This document shows, one piece after another, positions 17,101 to 26,342 of a stretch of DNA of 64,000 bases. The translations under genes were made by a program, and so were the position numbers. Origin of the DNA: JALZKA01 sp963734015. GTDB taxonomy: Bacteria; Actinomycetota; Thermoleophilia; Solirubrobacterales; 70-9. Numbering within the stretch: the first letter of the stretch is position 1; each line of letters starts with the position of its first letter. Where the stretch lies: contig CAVTFG010000013.1 in the NCBI GenBank assembly GCA_963734015.1, positions 67,186 through 131,185 of the forward strand, given 5' to 3'. The notes under the pieces were generated by a model. It was not told the DNA's origin. It saw only the letters and a program-made list of their open reading frames with translations, and searched no databases.

Positions 17101-18648
17101 GGCCACCCGCGGCCTGAGCTCGGCGAACTTCTCCGACGGGTAGCGGCCGTCGAGCATGTCGAGCACGTTCTCGAGCTGCTCCCGCCCGAGCTCGGAGAAC
17201 GGCTCGGCGGCGGTGACCACCCGCTCGAGCTCGGCGACCTCCCAGTCCAGGTCGGCGACCATCGAGACGATGTGCTGGGCGAGCACGTCGAGCGGGTTGC
17301 GCGGGATCACCGTCTCCTCGATCAGCCCCTCGCGCATCCGCCGGGCGACGACGGCGCACTCGAGCAGATCCGCGCGGAACTTCGGGAAGACACGGCCCTT
17401 CGAGATCTCACCGAGGGTGTGGCCCGCGCGGCCGACGCGCTGGAGGCCGCGCGTGACCGACTTCGGCGACTCGACCTGGATGACGAGGTCCACGGCGCCC
17501 ATGTCGATCCCCAGCTCGAGCGAGGAGGTTGCGACCAGGCAGGGCAGCTGCCCGCCCTTGAGCATCTCCTCGATCACCAGGCGCTCCTCGTGCGCGAGCG
17601 AGCCGTGGTGGGCGCGGGCGACCTCGACGAAGCCCTCCTCGCCGGGCGCTCGCACGGCGTTCCCGGCGTGCTCCGTCGCCGGCAGCTCCTGCTCGGGCAC
17701 CTCGTTCGCGAGCTCGTTCAGGCGCTTGGCGAGGCGCTCGGCTGCGCGGCGCGCGTTCACGAAGATGATCGTCGAGGTGTGCGACTGGACCAGCTTCAGG
17801 AGCTCCGGGTAGATCGCGGGCCAGATGGAGTTCTGGGTGGGCGCGGGATCGAACTCACCGTCATTCGGCTTGCCGTCAACCGACGCGGGCTGCGTCATGT
17901 CTTCAACGGGCACGACGATCTCGAGGTCGAGCTCCTTCCGGGTGCCGGCGTCGACGATCGTGCATTCCCGCTTCGGCCCGACCAGGAATGAAGCGACCCG
18001 ATCCAGTGGCCGCTGCGTGGCCGAGAGGCCGATCCGCTGTACCACCGCGTCCGGCCCGCGACCGTCCTCGTGGGTCTGGACCTGATGCTCGAGCCGCTCC
18101 AGAGTGAGGGCGAGGTGGGCGCCACGCTTGGTCTGCGCAACCGCGTGGATCTCGTCGACGATGACCGCCTCGACACCGGCCAGGATGTTCCGGGCCTGCG
18201 AGGTCATCATCAGGTAGAGCGACTCGGGCGTCGTGATCAGGATGTCCGGCGGCTTGCGCAGCATCGCCTGGCGGTCCTTCTGCGGGGTGTCGCCGGTGCG
18301 AAGGCCGACCGAAATCGGTGCCCCGACGCCCTTCAGGGGCGCGCGGAGGTTGCGCTCGACGTCATAGGACAGAGCCTTGAGCGGCGAGACGTACACGACC
18401 TTCACTCCCTGGCCGAGCTGCGCCTCGTCGCGCGAGAGCTTGTCGATCCCCCAGAGGAAGGCGGTCAAAGTCTTGCCTGAACCGGTGGGGGCGCAGATCA
18501 GCGTGTTCGCGCCCGACGCGATCGCGGGCCAGCCCTGGTCCTGAGCAGGGGTGGGCGCCTCGAACGACGCCTCGAACCAGCGCCTGACGGGCTTGCTGAA
18601 GAGGTCCAGGGGACTGGTCTTCGCAGTCTGTTTCGCGTCGGTGGCCAA
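14170..18648 (-). CDS. lhr: Lhr-type superfamily 2 ATP-dependent helicase
   Basis: A 1492-aa long-form Lhr. It has helicase motif I APTGSGKT, motif II DEIH (VIVDEIHAVAQ), motif III SAT (IGLSATQ), motif VI QRVGRAGH, a winged-helix/Lhr-core region, and the long C-terminal half typical of bacterial Lhr. It is a 3'-5' helicase of DNA repair; in mycobacteria lhr is induced by DNA damage and is adjacent to nei2, as here. The start ATG is followed by a short polar leader (ATDAKQTAKTSPLDLF). It is the first gene of the minus-strand repair run. Confidence 0.95.
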   Translation of the reverse strand: MATDAKQTAKTSPLDLFSKPVRRWFEASFEAPTPAQDQGWPAIASGANTLICAPTGSGKTLTAFLWGIDKLSRDEAQLGQGVKVVYVSPLKALSYDVERNLRAPLKGVGAPISVGLRTGDTPQKDRQAMLRKPPDILITTPESLYLMMTSQARNILAGVEAVIVDEIHAVAQTKRGAHLALTLERLEHQVQTHEDGRGPDAVVQRIGLSATQRPLDRVASFLVGPKRECTIVDAGTRKELDLEIVVPVEDMTQPASVDGKPNDGEFDPAPTQNSIWPAIYPELLKLVQSHTSTIIFVNARRAAERLAKRLNELANEVPEQELPATEHAGNAVRAPGEEGFVEVARAHHGSLAHEERLVIEEMLKGGQLPCLVATSSLELGIDMGAVDLVIQVESPKSVTRGLQRVGRAGHTLGEISKGRVFPKFRADLLECAVVARRMREGLIEETVIPRNPLDVLAQHIVSMVADLDWEVAELERVVTAAEPFSELGREQLENVLDMLDGRYPSEKFAELRPRVAWDRTAGTVRGRKGARQLAVTNAGTIPDRGLYGVHLPDGRRVGELDEEMVYEARAGQTFLLGATTWRIEDITRDRVIVTPAPGVPGAVPFWRGDGIGRPAELGRAIGAFSREAVASDAKTLAKDYDLDRRAAENLLAYLREQQAATRVVPSDESIVVEKFRDEIGDWRLCVLSPFGGRVHAAWGLALAAKIRGQLDLEADSIWSDDGIVIHLPDADEVPSADLVLLEADEVEDLVVAELGGSALFGARFRENAARSLLLPRAYPGKRTPLWQQRLKSQSLLAVAKDFPRFPVILETYRECLRDVLDLPGLESLLADLGSRRISLVEVETQSASPFASSLLFDYVATYMYEGDTPNAERRAAALALDRDLLRELLGQEELRDLIDPEALEDVERSLQHLMEEGQAKDRDALQQVLRRLGDLTPDECQERVVQGYSAKSMLEKLERERKVALVRIAGEERWIAAEDAGLYRDSLGVPPPPGLPESFADEVEDAMLALVRRYARTHGPFPTAQLTQRYGVDPMPALRELERSGDLVRGELLPGGTEREWCDADVLRRVRRASLAHLRQEAEAVDQAELARFLPSWQNVDAHRPAGAGPDRLREALVPLQGVALTPEVWERDVLPRRLGAYSPGWLDQLTTGGEIVWIGAGAVARSGRVALYFREDVRVAGPPPANAKLERPEGELHDVLRERLAESPCFWIDLAAEIEASPEELHEALWDLAWAGEATNDAFAPLRGRRLSAVQSRSRASRRFSSRRAAAGGTVQGRWSLTESLFRGAPDQGPRMRAQAELMLERYGIVTRETVLAEGVPGGFAALYGELANLEMLGTARRGYFVEGLGGAQFALPGAVERLRSMPRAEDELQILAATDPANPYGASLSWPRREEGRRPSRSAGAYVLLRDGAPLLYVERGGRGILRLAKVDGEELIAAVAHLAEAAREGVIPKLSIERVDGEPAIGSGYEDALIEGGFSRQPRRLVASA

Positions 18649-18694
18649 CCGACCGAGTCTACGCCCCGGGCAAGCGGGACGGAGCTCACGGCCG

Positions 18695-19879
18695 TCAGCT
18701 ACAGAGGATGTTCGTGCACTGGAGCGGATCGCCGTTCTCGCGGGCGACGTTCCCGCCCCCGTCGATCGCCCCGGGCGCTGCCTCGATCCCGAGGTCGGCG
18801 TTGCGAACCGCGCGGTTGCGCGCGAGCTCGACCCTGTCGCTCACGATGTCGAACCCGTCGTCGCCCGAGCGGAGCGCGACGTTTCGCTTCAGGAGGCTGT
18901 GGCGCTCCTTCTCGTTGACCACGAACCCGTCTTCGCCGCTCGCTCTGACTCGATTTCGGGCGACCACGGTCCTGACGCCGCCGAACGGGGGCTGCCGGAT
19001 GGCCAGGCGGATACCCGCTCCGCGGGCGTGCGCGACACGGTTCCGGGTGACCCGGTTGCCATGTCCCTTCTCGATCGCGATGCTGTCGTGCGCTTGCGAG
19101 ACGCGGTTGTTCGCGATCACGTTCCGGTTGCCGGGAGCGACGATGATGCCCCCGCCTCTCGTGATCTGGTTTCGGCGGATTCGATTCCGGTCGGACTCGA
19201 CCAGGGCCGGGCGCTCGTCGCCCCCCATCGCGATCGCGGGCGAGTTGCGGGAGAACACGTTGCCCTTGACCAGGTTGTGGCCGGAACCCTGGATGTGGAT
19301 GCCCGGCCCGTTGTGGTGCCGGATCGCGTTATGCCTGACCCGAACGTGATCGCATTCGAACAGGCCGAGCCCGTCGCCCTCGGGAGGGATGTTGCGGCGG
19401 AACGCGCCTCCGCGGATCACGCTCCGGGTCGAGTCGACCATCACCCACCCGAAGAAGACGTTCCTCGTCGAGCCGATGTCCAGCACCCTGTTCTTGCGCG
19501 CGCCGACGGTGAACCCGCCAAACGCGAACTGGCGCAAGGAGCCGTGCTCGACGGTGACTCCGTTGAAACCTTCGTTCAGCACCCCGACGTCGCAGAGCTC
19601 GACCTGCAGGTCGCAGCCGGCGGCCGGCGTTCCGTCGCCGTCGATCCGATGGCCGTTCAGGTCCAGCGTGATCCCGGCGGCACCGATCACGACGCCGTTG
19701 TTCGGGCAGTTCTCGAGGTCGCTGTCGAGGGTCGTGTCGGCGGCGATCGTGTCGCCGCAGTCCACGTGGCTCGCGAAGGCCCGGCCACCGCCGACGAGCA
19801 GGAAGGCGGCCGCCGTGAATGCGAGCACAGCCGCAGGCACGAGCAGCGTCACAAGTCCGTTCGGTCGCTGCGCTCGCAC
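18695..19879 (-). CDS. Secreted right-handed parallel beta-helix protein
   Basis: A 394-aa exported protein. A hydrophobic signal segment (LVTLLVPAAVLAFTAAAFLL) ends near AFASHVDCG. The rest is a long row of beta-helix coils with recurring N/R-N-x-[IV] elements (GNRNVIANNRVSQAHDS, GNRVTRNRVAHARGAG), like pectate-lyase/NosD-type repeats. The function may be carbohydrate binding or cleavage; no catalytic set is evident. The GTG at 19879 with GGGGGAGAGC before it is preferred; an upstream start at 19918 would add 13 residues. Confidence 0.8.
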   Translation of the reverse strand: MRAQRPNGLVTLLVPAAVLAFTAAAFLLVGGGRAFASHVDCGDTIAADTTLDSDLENCPNNGVVIGAAGITLDLNGHRIDGDGTPAAGCDLQVELCDVGVLNEGFNGVTVEHGSLRQFAFGGFTVGARKNRVLDIGSTRNVFFGWVMVDSTRSVIRGGAFRRNIPPEGDGLGLFECDHVRVRHNAIRHHNGPGIHIQGSGHNLVKGNVFSRNSPAIAMGGDERPALVESDRNRIRRNQITRGGGIIVAPGNRNVIANNRVSQAHDSIAIEKGHGNRVTRNRVAHARGAGIRLAIRQPPFGGVRTVVARNRVRASGEDGFVVNEKERHSLLKRNVALRSGDDGFDIVSDRVELARNRAVRNADLGIEAAPGAIDGGGNVARENGDPLQCTNILCS

Positions 19880-19976
19880 GCTCTCCCCCCGTGTCGGGTA
19901 GCCGGCCCAGCCTCCCACACGGGTACGGCGGAGTCAACGACCCCGCCCGCGATGGACGCCCTGGTGCGGCGCCTCC

Positions 19977-20525
19977 CTAGAACGGCAGGTCGTGCGCGAT
20001 CTCGGCCAGCGTCGGCGCGAGCTTGTCGCGGTCGGAGAGCTGCGGGTGCTGGATCGGCCATTCGACGCCGATGCCGGGATCGTCCCAGCGGATTCCCGCT
20101 TCGGTGTCCTCGTCGTAGTAGCTCGAGAGCTTGTAGGCGACGTCGGCCTGTTCGCTCATGACACAAAAGCCGTGCGCAAAGCCGGCGGGGATGAAGAGCT
20201 GGCGATGGTTCTCGTCGCTCAGGGGGACGCCCTCCCAGCGCCGGTACGTGGGCGAGTCGCGGCGGAGGTCCACGGCGACGTCCCAGATCGTGCCCCGGGC
20301 GCAGCGCACGAGCTTGGCCTGGCCCGGTCGAAGCTGGAAATGGAGGCCGCGCAGGATGCCGCCGCCGGAGCGCGACTGGTTCTCCTGGACGAACTCGACG
20401 TCGATCCCGTGATCGCGCCAGAGATCGTCGCGGAAGGTCTCGACCAGGAAGCCGCGGTCGTCGCCGTGGGCCGTCGCCTCGAGCAGGACGAGGTCCGGGA
20501 TCTCGGTTTCGATCCGCTCAACCAA
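19977..20525 (-). CDS. rmlC: dTDP-4-dehydrorhamnose 3,5-epimerase
   Basis: A 182-aa RmlC cupin. Landmarks are DDRGFLVETFRDD, ENQSRSGGGILRGLHFQ (catalytic His in RGLHFQ), VRCARGTIWDVAVDLR, IPAGFAHGFCV and YYDEDTEAGIRWDDP. It epimerises dTDP-4-keto-6-deoxyglucose at C3 and C5. The TTG start overlaps the rmlB stop, so it is coupled to rmlB as the last gene of the rml operon. Confidence 0.94.
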   Translation of the reverse strand: MVERIETEIPDLVLLEATAHGDDRGFLVETFRDDLWRDHGIDVEFVQENQSRSGGGILRGLHFQLRPGQAKLVRCARGTIWDVAVDLRRDSPTYRRWEGVPLSDENHRQLFIPAGFAHGFCVMSEQADVAYKLSSYYDEDTEAGIRWDDPGIGVEWPIQHPQLSDRDKLAPTLAEIAHDLPF

Positions 20526-21513
20526 GGCTCTTGCCGTAGTGCTTCTCGTAGTAGGCGCGGTACTCGCCCGAGCGGATCGGCTCCCACCAGGCCTCGTTCG
20601 ATCGATACCAGTCGACGACCCTCTTGATCCCTTCGTCGAGCCCCACCTCGGCCTGCCAGCCGAGCGCCTCGGTCTTCTCGGAGCCCAGCGAGTAGCGGCG
20701 GTCATGGCCGAGGCGATCGGGGATGTGCTCGATCAACGACTCGTCGCGGCCGGTGAGCTCGAGGATGGCGCGCACCACGTCGATGTTCGCGCGCTCGTCG
20801 GGACCGCCCACGTTGTAGACCTCGCCCGGCAGGCCACGGTCGAGCGCGACGTCGATCGCGGCGCCGAAATCGTCGACCCACAGCCAGTTGCGCACCTGCT
20901 GCCCGTCGCCGTAGACCGGCAGCGCGTCGCCCGCGAGCGCGTTCAGGATGCAGAGGGGGATCAGCTTCTCGGGGTGCTGGCGCGGGCCGTAGTTGTTCGA
21001 GCCGCGAACGATCAGGGACTCGGTCCCGTAGGTGCGCTGGTAGGCGCCGACGAGCAGGTCGCCGCCCGCCTTGGACGCCGAGTACGGAGACGAGGGGTCG
21101 AGCGGCGACGCCTCGGTGAAAGAGCCGTCGTCGATCGATCCGTACACCTCGTCCGTCGAGATCTGGAGGTGCCGGATGCCGGCCCGCCGCGCCGCCTCGA
21201 GCAGGACGAACGTGCCGAAGACGTCGGTCTGGATGAACTCGCCCGGCGCCTCGATCGAGCGGTCGACGTGAGACTCGGCCGCGAAGTTGACGAGGGCGTC
21301 ACACCCCTCGATCGCCTCGGCGACGACGTCGGCGTCCGCAATGTCGCCGACCACGAGCTCGCAGCGTTCCAGCCCTTCGAGGTTCTCCCTGCGGCCCGCG
21401 TAGGTGAGCTTGTCGAGCACCCGGATCTCGTCGCCCGGATTCGCTGCGAGCCGACGACGCACGTAAGCCGAGCCGATGAAGCCGGCGCCCCCGGTCACGA
21501 GCAGCCGGCTCAC
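20518..21513 (-). CDS. rmlB: dTDP-glucose 4,6-dehydratase
   Basis: A 331-aa extended SDR. It has the NAD motif VTGGAGFIGSAYV, NFAAESHVDRSI, the catalytic STDEVYG and YSASKAGGD (Tyr-x3-Lys), SNNYGPRQHPEKLIP and VYGDGQQVRNWLWVDD. It converts dTDP-glucose to dTDP-4-keto-6-deoxyglucose in the rhamnose pathway. Its GTG start overlaps the rmlD stop (GTGA) and its own stop overlaps the rmlC start. Confidence 0.96.
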   Translation of the reverse strand: MSRLLVTGGAGFIGSAYVRRRLAANPGDEIRVLDKLTYAGRRENLEGLERCELVVGDIADADVVAEAIEGCDALVNFAAESHVDRSIEAPGEFIQTDVFGTFVLLEAARRAGIRHLQISTDEVYGSIDDGSFTEASPLDPSSPYSASKAGGDLLVGAYQRTYGTESLIVRGSNNYGPRQHPEKLIPLCILNALAGDALPVYGDGQQVRNWLWVDDFGAAIDVALDRGLPGEVYNVGGPDERANIDVVRAILELTGRDESLIEHIPDRLGHDRRYSLGSEKTEALGWQAEVGLDEGIKRVVDWYRSNEAWWEPIRSGEYRAYYEKHYGKSLG

Positions 21514-22356
21514 GCTGGGACCTTCTTCCGCTCGCGCAGATACTCCCGGAGGCCATCGCGCCATTCCGGCAGCGGGCGTGCGCCCTCCCGCTCCGACGCG
21601 AGGACGGAGAAGGGCGGTCGGGGCGCCGGGCGCGCGAGCATCTCGGTGGTGCCGGCCATGACGCGGCATTCGGATCTCGCCTGGTCGAAGATCTCCTGAG
21701 CGAAGTCAAACCACGAGCAACGCCCCGAAGCGGCCACGTGGTGGATGCCCCACTCCTCGCCCTCGGCGAGCTCGGCGAGCGCCCGCAGCCAGGTGCTTGG
21801 TGTAGGTGGGCGCGCCGACCTGGTCGGAGACCACGATCACCTCGGGCTGCTCGCCCGCGAGCCGCAGCATCGTCTCGACGAAGTTGTGCCCGTGCACCCC
21901 GTAGAGCCAGGACGATCGGACGATGAGGTGGAACGGATTCGCGTCCGCGGTCGACGTCTCGCCCGCCCGTTTTGACCGGCCGTACGCGGAGATCGGCTCG
22001 GTGAGGTCGGACTCAACGTAGGGGCGCCGCTGCTGCCCGCTGAAGACGTAATCGCTGGAAATGTAGATGACCTTCGCCCCCTGCTTGGCGGCCGCGGCGG
22101 CGAGCAGGCCAGCGCCCGTGTCGTTGACCAGCATCGCCGCGTCCTCGGCATCCTCGGCGCCGTCGACGTCGGTCCAGGCGGCGCAGTTGATCACCGTCTT
22201 CGGGCGAACCTCGGCGAGGACCTCCTCGCACCGCTCACCGTCGGTCACGTCAAGCTCCGCTCGCCCCGCGGGATAGACATCATGCCCGCGCAACGCACAC
22301 GCTTCGACGACGTCGCGTCCCAACATTCCGCGCGCGCCCGCGACCAGCGTCCTCAC
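21510..22356 (-). CDS. rmlD: dTDP-4-dehydrorhamnose reductase, frameshifted
   Basis: An RmlD reductase in two frames. The first part has LVAGARGMLGRDVVEAC, VINCAAWTDVDGAED, YISSDYVFSGQ and the catalytic YGRSKRAGE. The second resumes at ALAELAEGEEWGIHHVAASG and runs to the stop at 21510. Deleting one G near 21785 joins them into 281 aa, the normal length. The enzyme makes dTDP-L-rhamnose with NADPH. Both ends overlap neighbours (rmlA stop/GTG start; rmlD stop/rmlB GTG), so translation is coupled. A real break would block the pathway, which favours a sequence error. Confidence 0.88.
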
Positions 22357-23426
22357 GGCAACGTGATCTCCGACCGATCGCCCACGATCATGCGGAGGGT
22401 GCGCGGGAGGCCGGCGCCGCGGGTGAGCTTCACGCTGCGGCCGAGCAGACTCGCCTCCATTCGCGCCTCGAGGTCGCGCACGGTGCAATCCGCGAGCAGG
22501 ATCGAGTGCTCGACCTCCGAACGCTCGATCGTCACGCCCTCGCCGACCGACGTGTAGGGCCCCACGTAAGCGTCCACGATCGTGGCGTTCGGGCCGATGA
22601 TCGCCGGCCCGCGAACCTGCGAGCGTTCGATTCGCGCGCCCGGGCCAACGGCAACCCTGCCCTCGACCCTGGACTCGACGAGCTCGCCCTCGACGCCGCC
22701 TTCGATATCCTCGAGCACGAGCCGATTGGCCTCCAGCATGTCGGCGAGCTGGCCGGTGTCCTTCCACCAGCCGCCGACCGTCCGCGACTCCACCTGCGAG
22801 CCGTTGTCGATGAGATGCTGGATCGCGTCCGTGATCTCGAGCTCGCCACGACCCGACGGGCTGATGGAGCGCGCCGCGTCGAAGATCTTTGGCCCGAAGA
22901 GGTACACGCCCACGAGGGCCATGTCCGAGGGCGGGTCGTCGGGTTTCTCGACCAGGCGCACGATCCGCTCGCCCTCGAGCTCCGCCACGCCGTAGTGCCA
23001 CGGGTCAGGCACCTGGGTGAGCAGGAGCAGGGCGTCGTGCTCGTCGTGGCGGAACGACTCCACGAGCTCCGTGATGCCGTCACGGAGCAGGTTGTCCCCC
23101 AGGTACATGGCGAACGGGCTGCCACCGAGCGCCTCCTCGGCGGTCAGGACGGCATGCGCCAGGCCGAGTGGCGCCTCCTGTTCGACGTAGGTGATTCGTG
23201 CGCCGAACGCCGACCCGTCGCCGGCCGCTTCCCGGATCTCGGCGCCGGTCTCGGGCGCGATCACGATCACGATCTCGTCGACCCCGGCGGCGACCAGCGC
23301 CTCGATCCCGTAGAAGAGCACGGGTTTGTTGGCCACCGGCACGAGCTGCTTGGCGGACGTGTGGGTGATCGGGCGCAACCGGGTGCCGGCGCCTCCCGAG
23401 AGGATCAGGCCCTTGAGGGTCTCCAT
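22353..23426 (-). CDS. rmlA: Glucose-1-phosphate thymidylyltransferase, long form with beta-helix domain
   Basis: A 357-aa nucleotidyltransferase. It has LILSGGAGTRLRPITHTSAKQLVPVANKP (signature loop and Lys), MYLGDNLLRDG, VEKPDDPPSDMALVGVYLF and ITDAIQHLID. The extra C-terminal 100 residues form a left-handed beta-helix (VGPGARIERSQV, IIGPNATIVDAYV, VGEGVTIERSEV). It is of the long RmlA/StrD class rather than the short 290-aa RmlA. It makes dTDP-glucose from glucose-1-phosphate and TTP. It is the first gene of rmlA-rmlD-rmlB-rmlC, with all junctions overlapping. Confidence 0.93.
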   Translation of the reverse strand: METLKGLILSGGAGTRLRPITHTSAKQLVPVANKPVLFYGIEALVAAGVDEIVIVIAPETGAEIREAAGDGSAFGARITYVEQEAPLGLAHAVLTAEEALGGSPFAMYLGDNLLRDGITELVESFRHDEHDALLLLTQVPDPWHYGVAELEGERIVRLVEKPDDPPSDMALVGVYLFGPKIFDAARSISPSGRGELEITDAIQHLIDNGSQVESRTVGGWWKDTGQLADMLEANRLVLEDIEGGVEGELVESRVEGRVAVGPGARIERSQVRGPAIIGPNATIVDAYVGPYTSVGEGVTIERSEVEHSILLADCTVRDLEARMEASLLGRSVKLTRGAGLPRTLRMIVGDRSEITLP

Positions 23427-23472
23427 CGGCCGGGAGGCTACTCGCCGCGTGGAGCGCCGGGTGCGATTCCGT

Positions 23473-23973
23473 CTAATACGTGCCGCCGAGCTTCCGGTGG
23501 TCCCAGGTGGCGATTCGCTTCGCCTCAAAGCGGATCGCAACCCGCTTGGCCGCCTGGGCCTGCAGCGCCGCGGCGGCGTCGCCCTCGATCGACTCGATCC
23601 CCTCGCTGTAGGCGACGGTCAGCTCCTTGCCGAACCCGAGGACGAGTTCGGGGTCACGGATGAGCTCGGCCTCGGCCTCGATCTGGACGCCGCGCAGCTC
23701 CAGGTACTCCTCGCCGGTCTCGATCAGCAGGGTCGCCCTGGGGTCGCGTTCCAGGTTGCGGGCCTTCTGCGACTTCGCATAGGTCCAGCACCAGAGCTCG
23801 CGCGGCGGCCCCTCGGGCGGGGAGTCGCCCTCCGGCTCGCGCAGGGTGAACCACATCGGCATCGAATGGGGCCAGCCCCGCGGCCCGATCGTCGAGACGA
23901 TCACGATTCGGGCGGACTCGAGGAGCTCGAGCTGCTCGTCGCGGTCGAGGGTGATCTGTCCACGGCGGCTCAC
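23473..23973 (-). CDS. PPOX/FMN-F420-binding split-barrel protein
   Basis: A 166-aa protein of the pyridoxamine-phosphate-oxidase-like split-barrel superfamily: ARIVIVSTIGPRGWPHSMPMWF at the N-terminus, then KSQKARNLERDPRATLLIETG, as in F420- or FMN-dependent reductases and related binding proteins. The cofactor cannot be decided. The GTG start overlaps the stop of the penicillin-acylase-like gene by 4 nt, making it the last gene of a coupled run with that gene and the metallo-beta-lactamase-fold gene. Confidence 0.8.
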   Translation of the reverse strand: MSRRGQITLDRDEQLELLESARIVIVSTIGPRGWPHSMPMWFTLREPEGDSPPEGPPRELWCWTYAKSQKARNLERDPRATLLIETGEEYLELRGVQIEAEAELIRDPELVLGFGKELTVAYSEGIESIEGDAAAALQAQAAKRVAIRFEAKRIATWDHRKLGGTY

Positions 23974-26342
23974 GCGCCCGATTCCAGCCGCAGCGTCTTC
24001 CAGGGGCCCTCGCCGGCGGAAGGCTGCATCAGACCGTCGCGCCAGCGCGGCTGAAGGTCGTCGTAGTTGGAGCTACCGGGATGCCCGGAGTTCCCCGTGA
24101 ACTGCTGCCAACGGGAGCCCTCGGGCTCGGAGAGGTCGGCGACCATCCGCCAGCACGGCGCCCAGATCGCCTCGTAGGGATCGTTCGGGTCCCAGCCCAC
24201 CTGGCAGACCGTCTCCTGCCCGCCGCCGACCTCGAGCGAGCGGTTGAGGAGCCAGCCGAGAGCCGGGTTCGCCGCCCCGAGCGCGTGCGGGAAATGGAGC
24301 TCGTGGACGCGGCCCCAGCGCCAATCCGCCGGGTCGTCCCCGAAGCGATGCGCCAGGTCGGTCAGGGCGCCGCGCAGCGAGTCGAGCGCCAGCCCTTCCC
24401 AGGAGCGGCCGATCAGCTCCTCGTCGCCCTCCTCCCAGAGGGCAAGCATGTGCGCCTGCCAGCGCCACGGCGAAGAGACGTGCGCCATGAATCCGTTGTG
24501 GGCGCGGTCCAGCCACCGCTCCGCCAGATCGCGGTCGCCGATCACGGCGCGGGCGAGCTCGCGGGCGAAGCGGAGCGTGAAGGCCTGGTAGATGCTCGCG
24601 GCGATCGAGTCGCGGTCCATCAACCCGTCCCAGCTGCGGAGACGTTCGATCGCGCTCGTCTCGGTCTGGTCGCGGGGCCGCAGCCGCGAGAGCCGGTGCG
24701 CCGTCTCCAGGCCGGGCAGGGAGCGCATGTCGGTCTGCATACGGGCGAACGTGTCGAGGTCGTGGACCTCCTCCGCCCCGAGCATCTGCTCGATCCGGGT
24801 CGCGCGGAAGCCGTCGAAGTAGTCGCTGGTGATGTGGTGTTCGAACCCCTCGGGCTCGATCCGGTTGTTCGCGGTCACGACGTAGCCGCTCTCCGGGTCC
24901 GTGACCTCCGGCATCTCGTCGTACGGGATCCAGTCCCCCCACTCGTCCTCGCCGGTCCAGCCACATCGGGGCAGGTCGGGCGAGCCGCCGTTGCGCGTCG
25001 GGACGCGGCCGACGGTCTTGTAGCCGATCGAGCCCTGCGAGTCGGCCCAGACGAGGCTGGAGACCGGGGTCGCGTGAGCCTCCATCAGGTCGACCAGCTC
25101 GGGGCCCGAGCGCACGTCCAGCACCGCCGTGTTCGCGCGCGAGATCGCCGGCTGCGAGCGCGACATCCACGCCAGCGCGAGCGGCTCGGATTCGTCCGCC
25201 CGCAGCGCCTCGTTCACGATCGGGCCGTGGTGGGTCTCGCGAGCTTCCAGCTTCACCGCGTCGTGGCCGCGGACATCGATCTCCTCCTCGAAGGCCACGA
25301 GGTCGCGCCACTCACCGTCGAACATGTAGCGCTCGCCCTCGACCCGCTCGACGAACAGGTCCATCACGTCCGCCATCGCGTTCGTGAGCGTCCAGGCCAC
25401 GTCGTTGTTGTGGCCGAACGCGATCCCGAGCGTGCCCGGCAGCGACGCGCCCCGGCAGAACCGGTCGCCCAGACGGAAGGCCATCTGGTAGGTGATGCCG
25501 GGCATCGTCGGCGACAGGTGCGGGTCCCCTGCAATCAGCGCGCCCTCCGTGGCCGAGCGCGACGGCGCCACGGCCCAGTTGTTCGAGCCCGTTGCCTCGA
25601 CCGACATCCCCAGGAACCGGCGGATCGAGTCCACTCGCTCGGCCAGCTCGGTGCCGGCACCGGCGGGGATCCCCGGCGTCAAGACGAGCGGATTGTCCGG
25701 CGGGTAGCCGGGATCGAGCTTCGCCGCCAGCTCCGGGCCGACCTCGCGCGCCAGGTCCGCGCGAAGGAGCTCGCGCTCCCAATTGGTCGAGAGCCCGAAC
25801 GAGAGGAGCTTCTGCATGGCCAGGGAATCGGCGGCGGTCCACGGCCGGAACTCGAGCCGCAGCAGCTGCAGCTCCAGAGGGGGCGCCGGGGCGGCCTCCG
25901 CCGCGGCGTTGACCCCGGCGGCCATCGCCTGGAGGTCGGCTCGCAGCTCCTGATCGACCTCCGCCGCCTCGCGGAGCCCCGCGCGGCGCAGGCCGAGCGT
26001 TCGCATGAACCGGTCCGACGGAAGCCCGGCCGGTCCCGCGATCTCGGAGAGCCGGCCGTCCGCGACGCGTCGATAGAGGTCCAGCTGCCAGAGCCGGTCC
26101 TGGCCCTGGCAGAAGCCCTGCGCGAACCACAGGTCGTGCCGGGTCTGGGCCGTGATGTGGGGCACCCCCCAACGGTCGCGGCGGATCTCGATCACCCCGT
26201 CGAGGCCCGCGAGCCGGATCGTGCCCTCGGTGCGCGGGCGGGGGCGCCGCAGGAGCTGCCACCAGAGCCCGGCGGCCGTCGTCGTGGCCAGACCCCCGAA
26301 CAGGGCCGACGCGATTCCGGCCTTGCGGACGAGCCCGTTCAC
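23970..26342 (-). CDS. Penicillin acylase family (Ntn) amidohydrolase
   Basis: A 790-aa Ntn hydrolase precursor. An N-terminal hydrophobic segment (ASALFGGLATTTAAGLWW) suggests export or membrane anchoring. The alpha chain has IRRDRWGVPHITAQTRHDLWFAQGF. Self-cleavage is expected before the Ser of GSNNWAV, which becomes the catalytic N-terminal nucleophile, and the beta chain contains AGDPHLSPTMPGI and the Asn-containing VTANNRIEPEGF. Relatives cleave beta-lactam side chains or acyl-homoserine lactones; the substrate is unknown here. Its ATG overlaps the stop of the metallo-beta-lactamase-fold gene (ATGA). Confidence 0.93.
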   Translation of the reverse strand: MNGLVRKAGIASALFGGLATTTAAGLWWQLLRRPRPRTEGTIRLAGLDGVIEIRRDRWGVPHITAQTRHDLWFAQGFCQGQDRLWQLDLYRRVADGRLSEIAGPAGLPSDRFMRTLGLRRAGLREAAEVDQELRADLQAMAAGVNAAAEAAPAPPLELQLLRLEFRPWTAADSLAMQKLLSFGLSTNWERELLRADLAREVGPELAAKLDPGYPPDNPLVLTPGIPAGAGTELAERVDSIRRFLGMSVEATGSNNWAVAPSRSATEGALIAGDPHLSPTMPGITYQMAFRLGDRFCRGASLPGTLGIAFGHNNDVAWTLTNAMADVMDLFVERVEGERYMFDGEWRDLVAFEEEIDVRGHDAVKLEARETHHGPIVNEALRADESEPLALAWMSRSQPAISRANTAVLDVRSGPELVDLMEAHATPVSSLVWADSQGSIGYKTVGRVPTRNGGSPDLPRCGWTGEDEWGDWIPYDEMPEVTDPESGYVVTANNRIEPEGFEHHITSDYFDGFRATRIEQMLGAEEVHDLDTFARMQTDMRSLPGLETAHRLSRLRPRDQTETSAIERLRSWDGLMDRDSIAASIYQAFTLRFARELARAVIGDRDLAERWLDRAHNGFMAHVSSPWRWQAHMLALWEEGDEELIGRSWEGLALDSLRGALTDLAHRFGDDPADWRWGRVHELHFPHALGAANPALGWLLNRSLEVGGGQETVCQVGWDPNDPYEAIWAPCWRMVADLSEPEGSRWQQFTGNSGHPGSSNYDDLQPRWRDGLMQPSAGEGPWKTLRLESGA

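Noticed and set aside
19919..19976. A CRISPR array or phage region anywhere in the window
   Set aside because: No regularly spaced short repeats and no phage structural, Cas, recombinase or transposase genes were found; this gap is just a short intergenic stretch.
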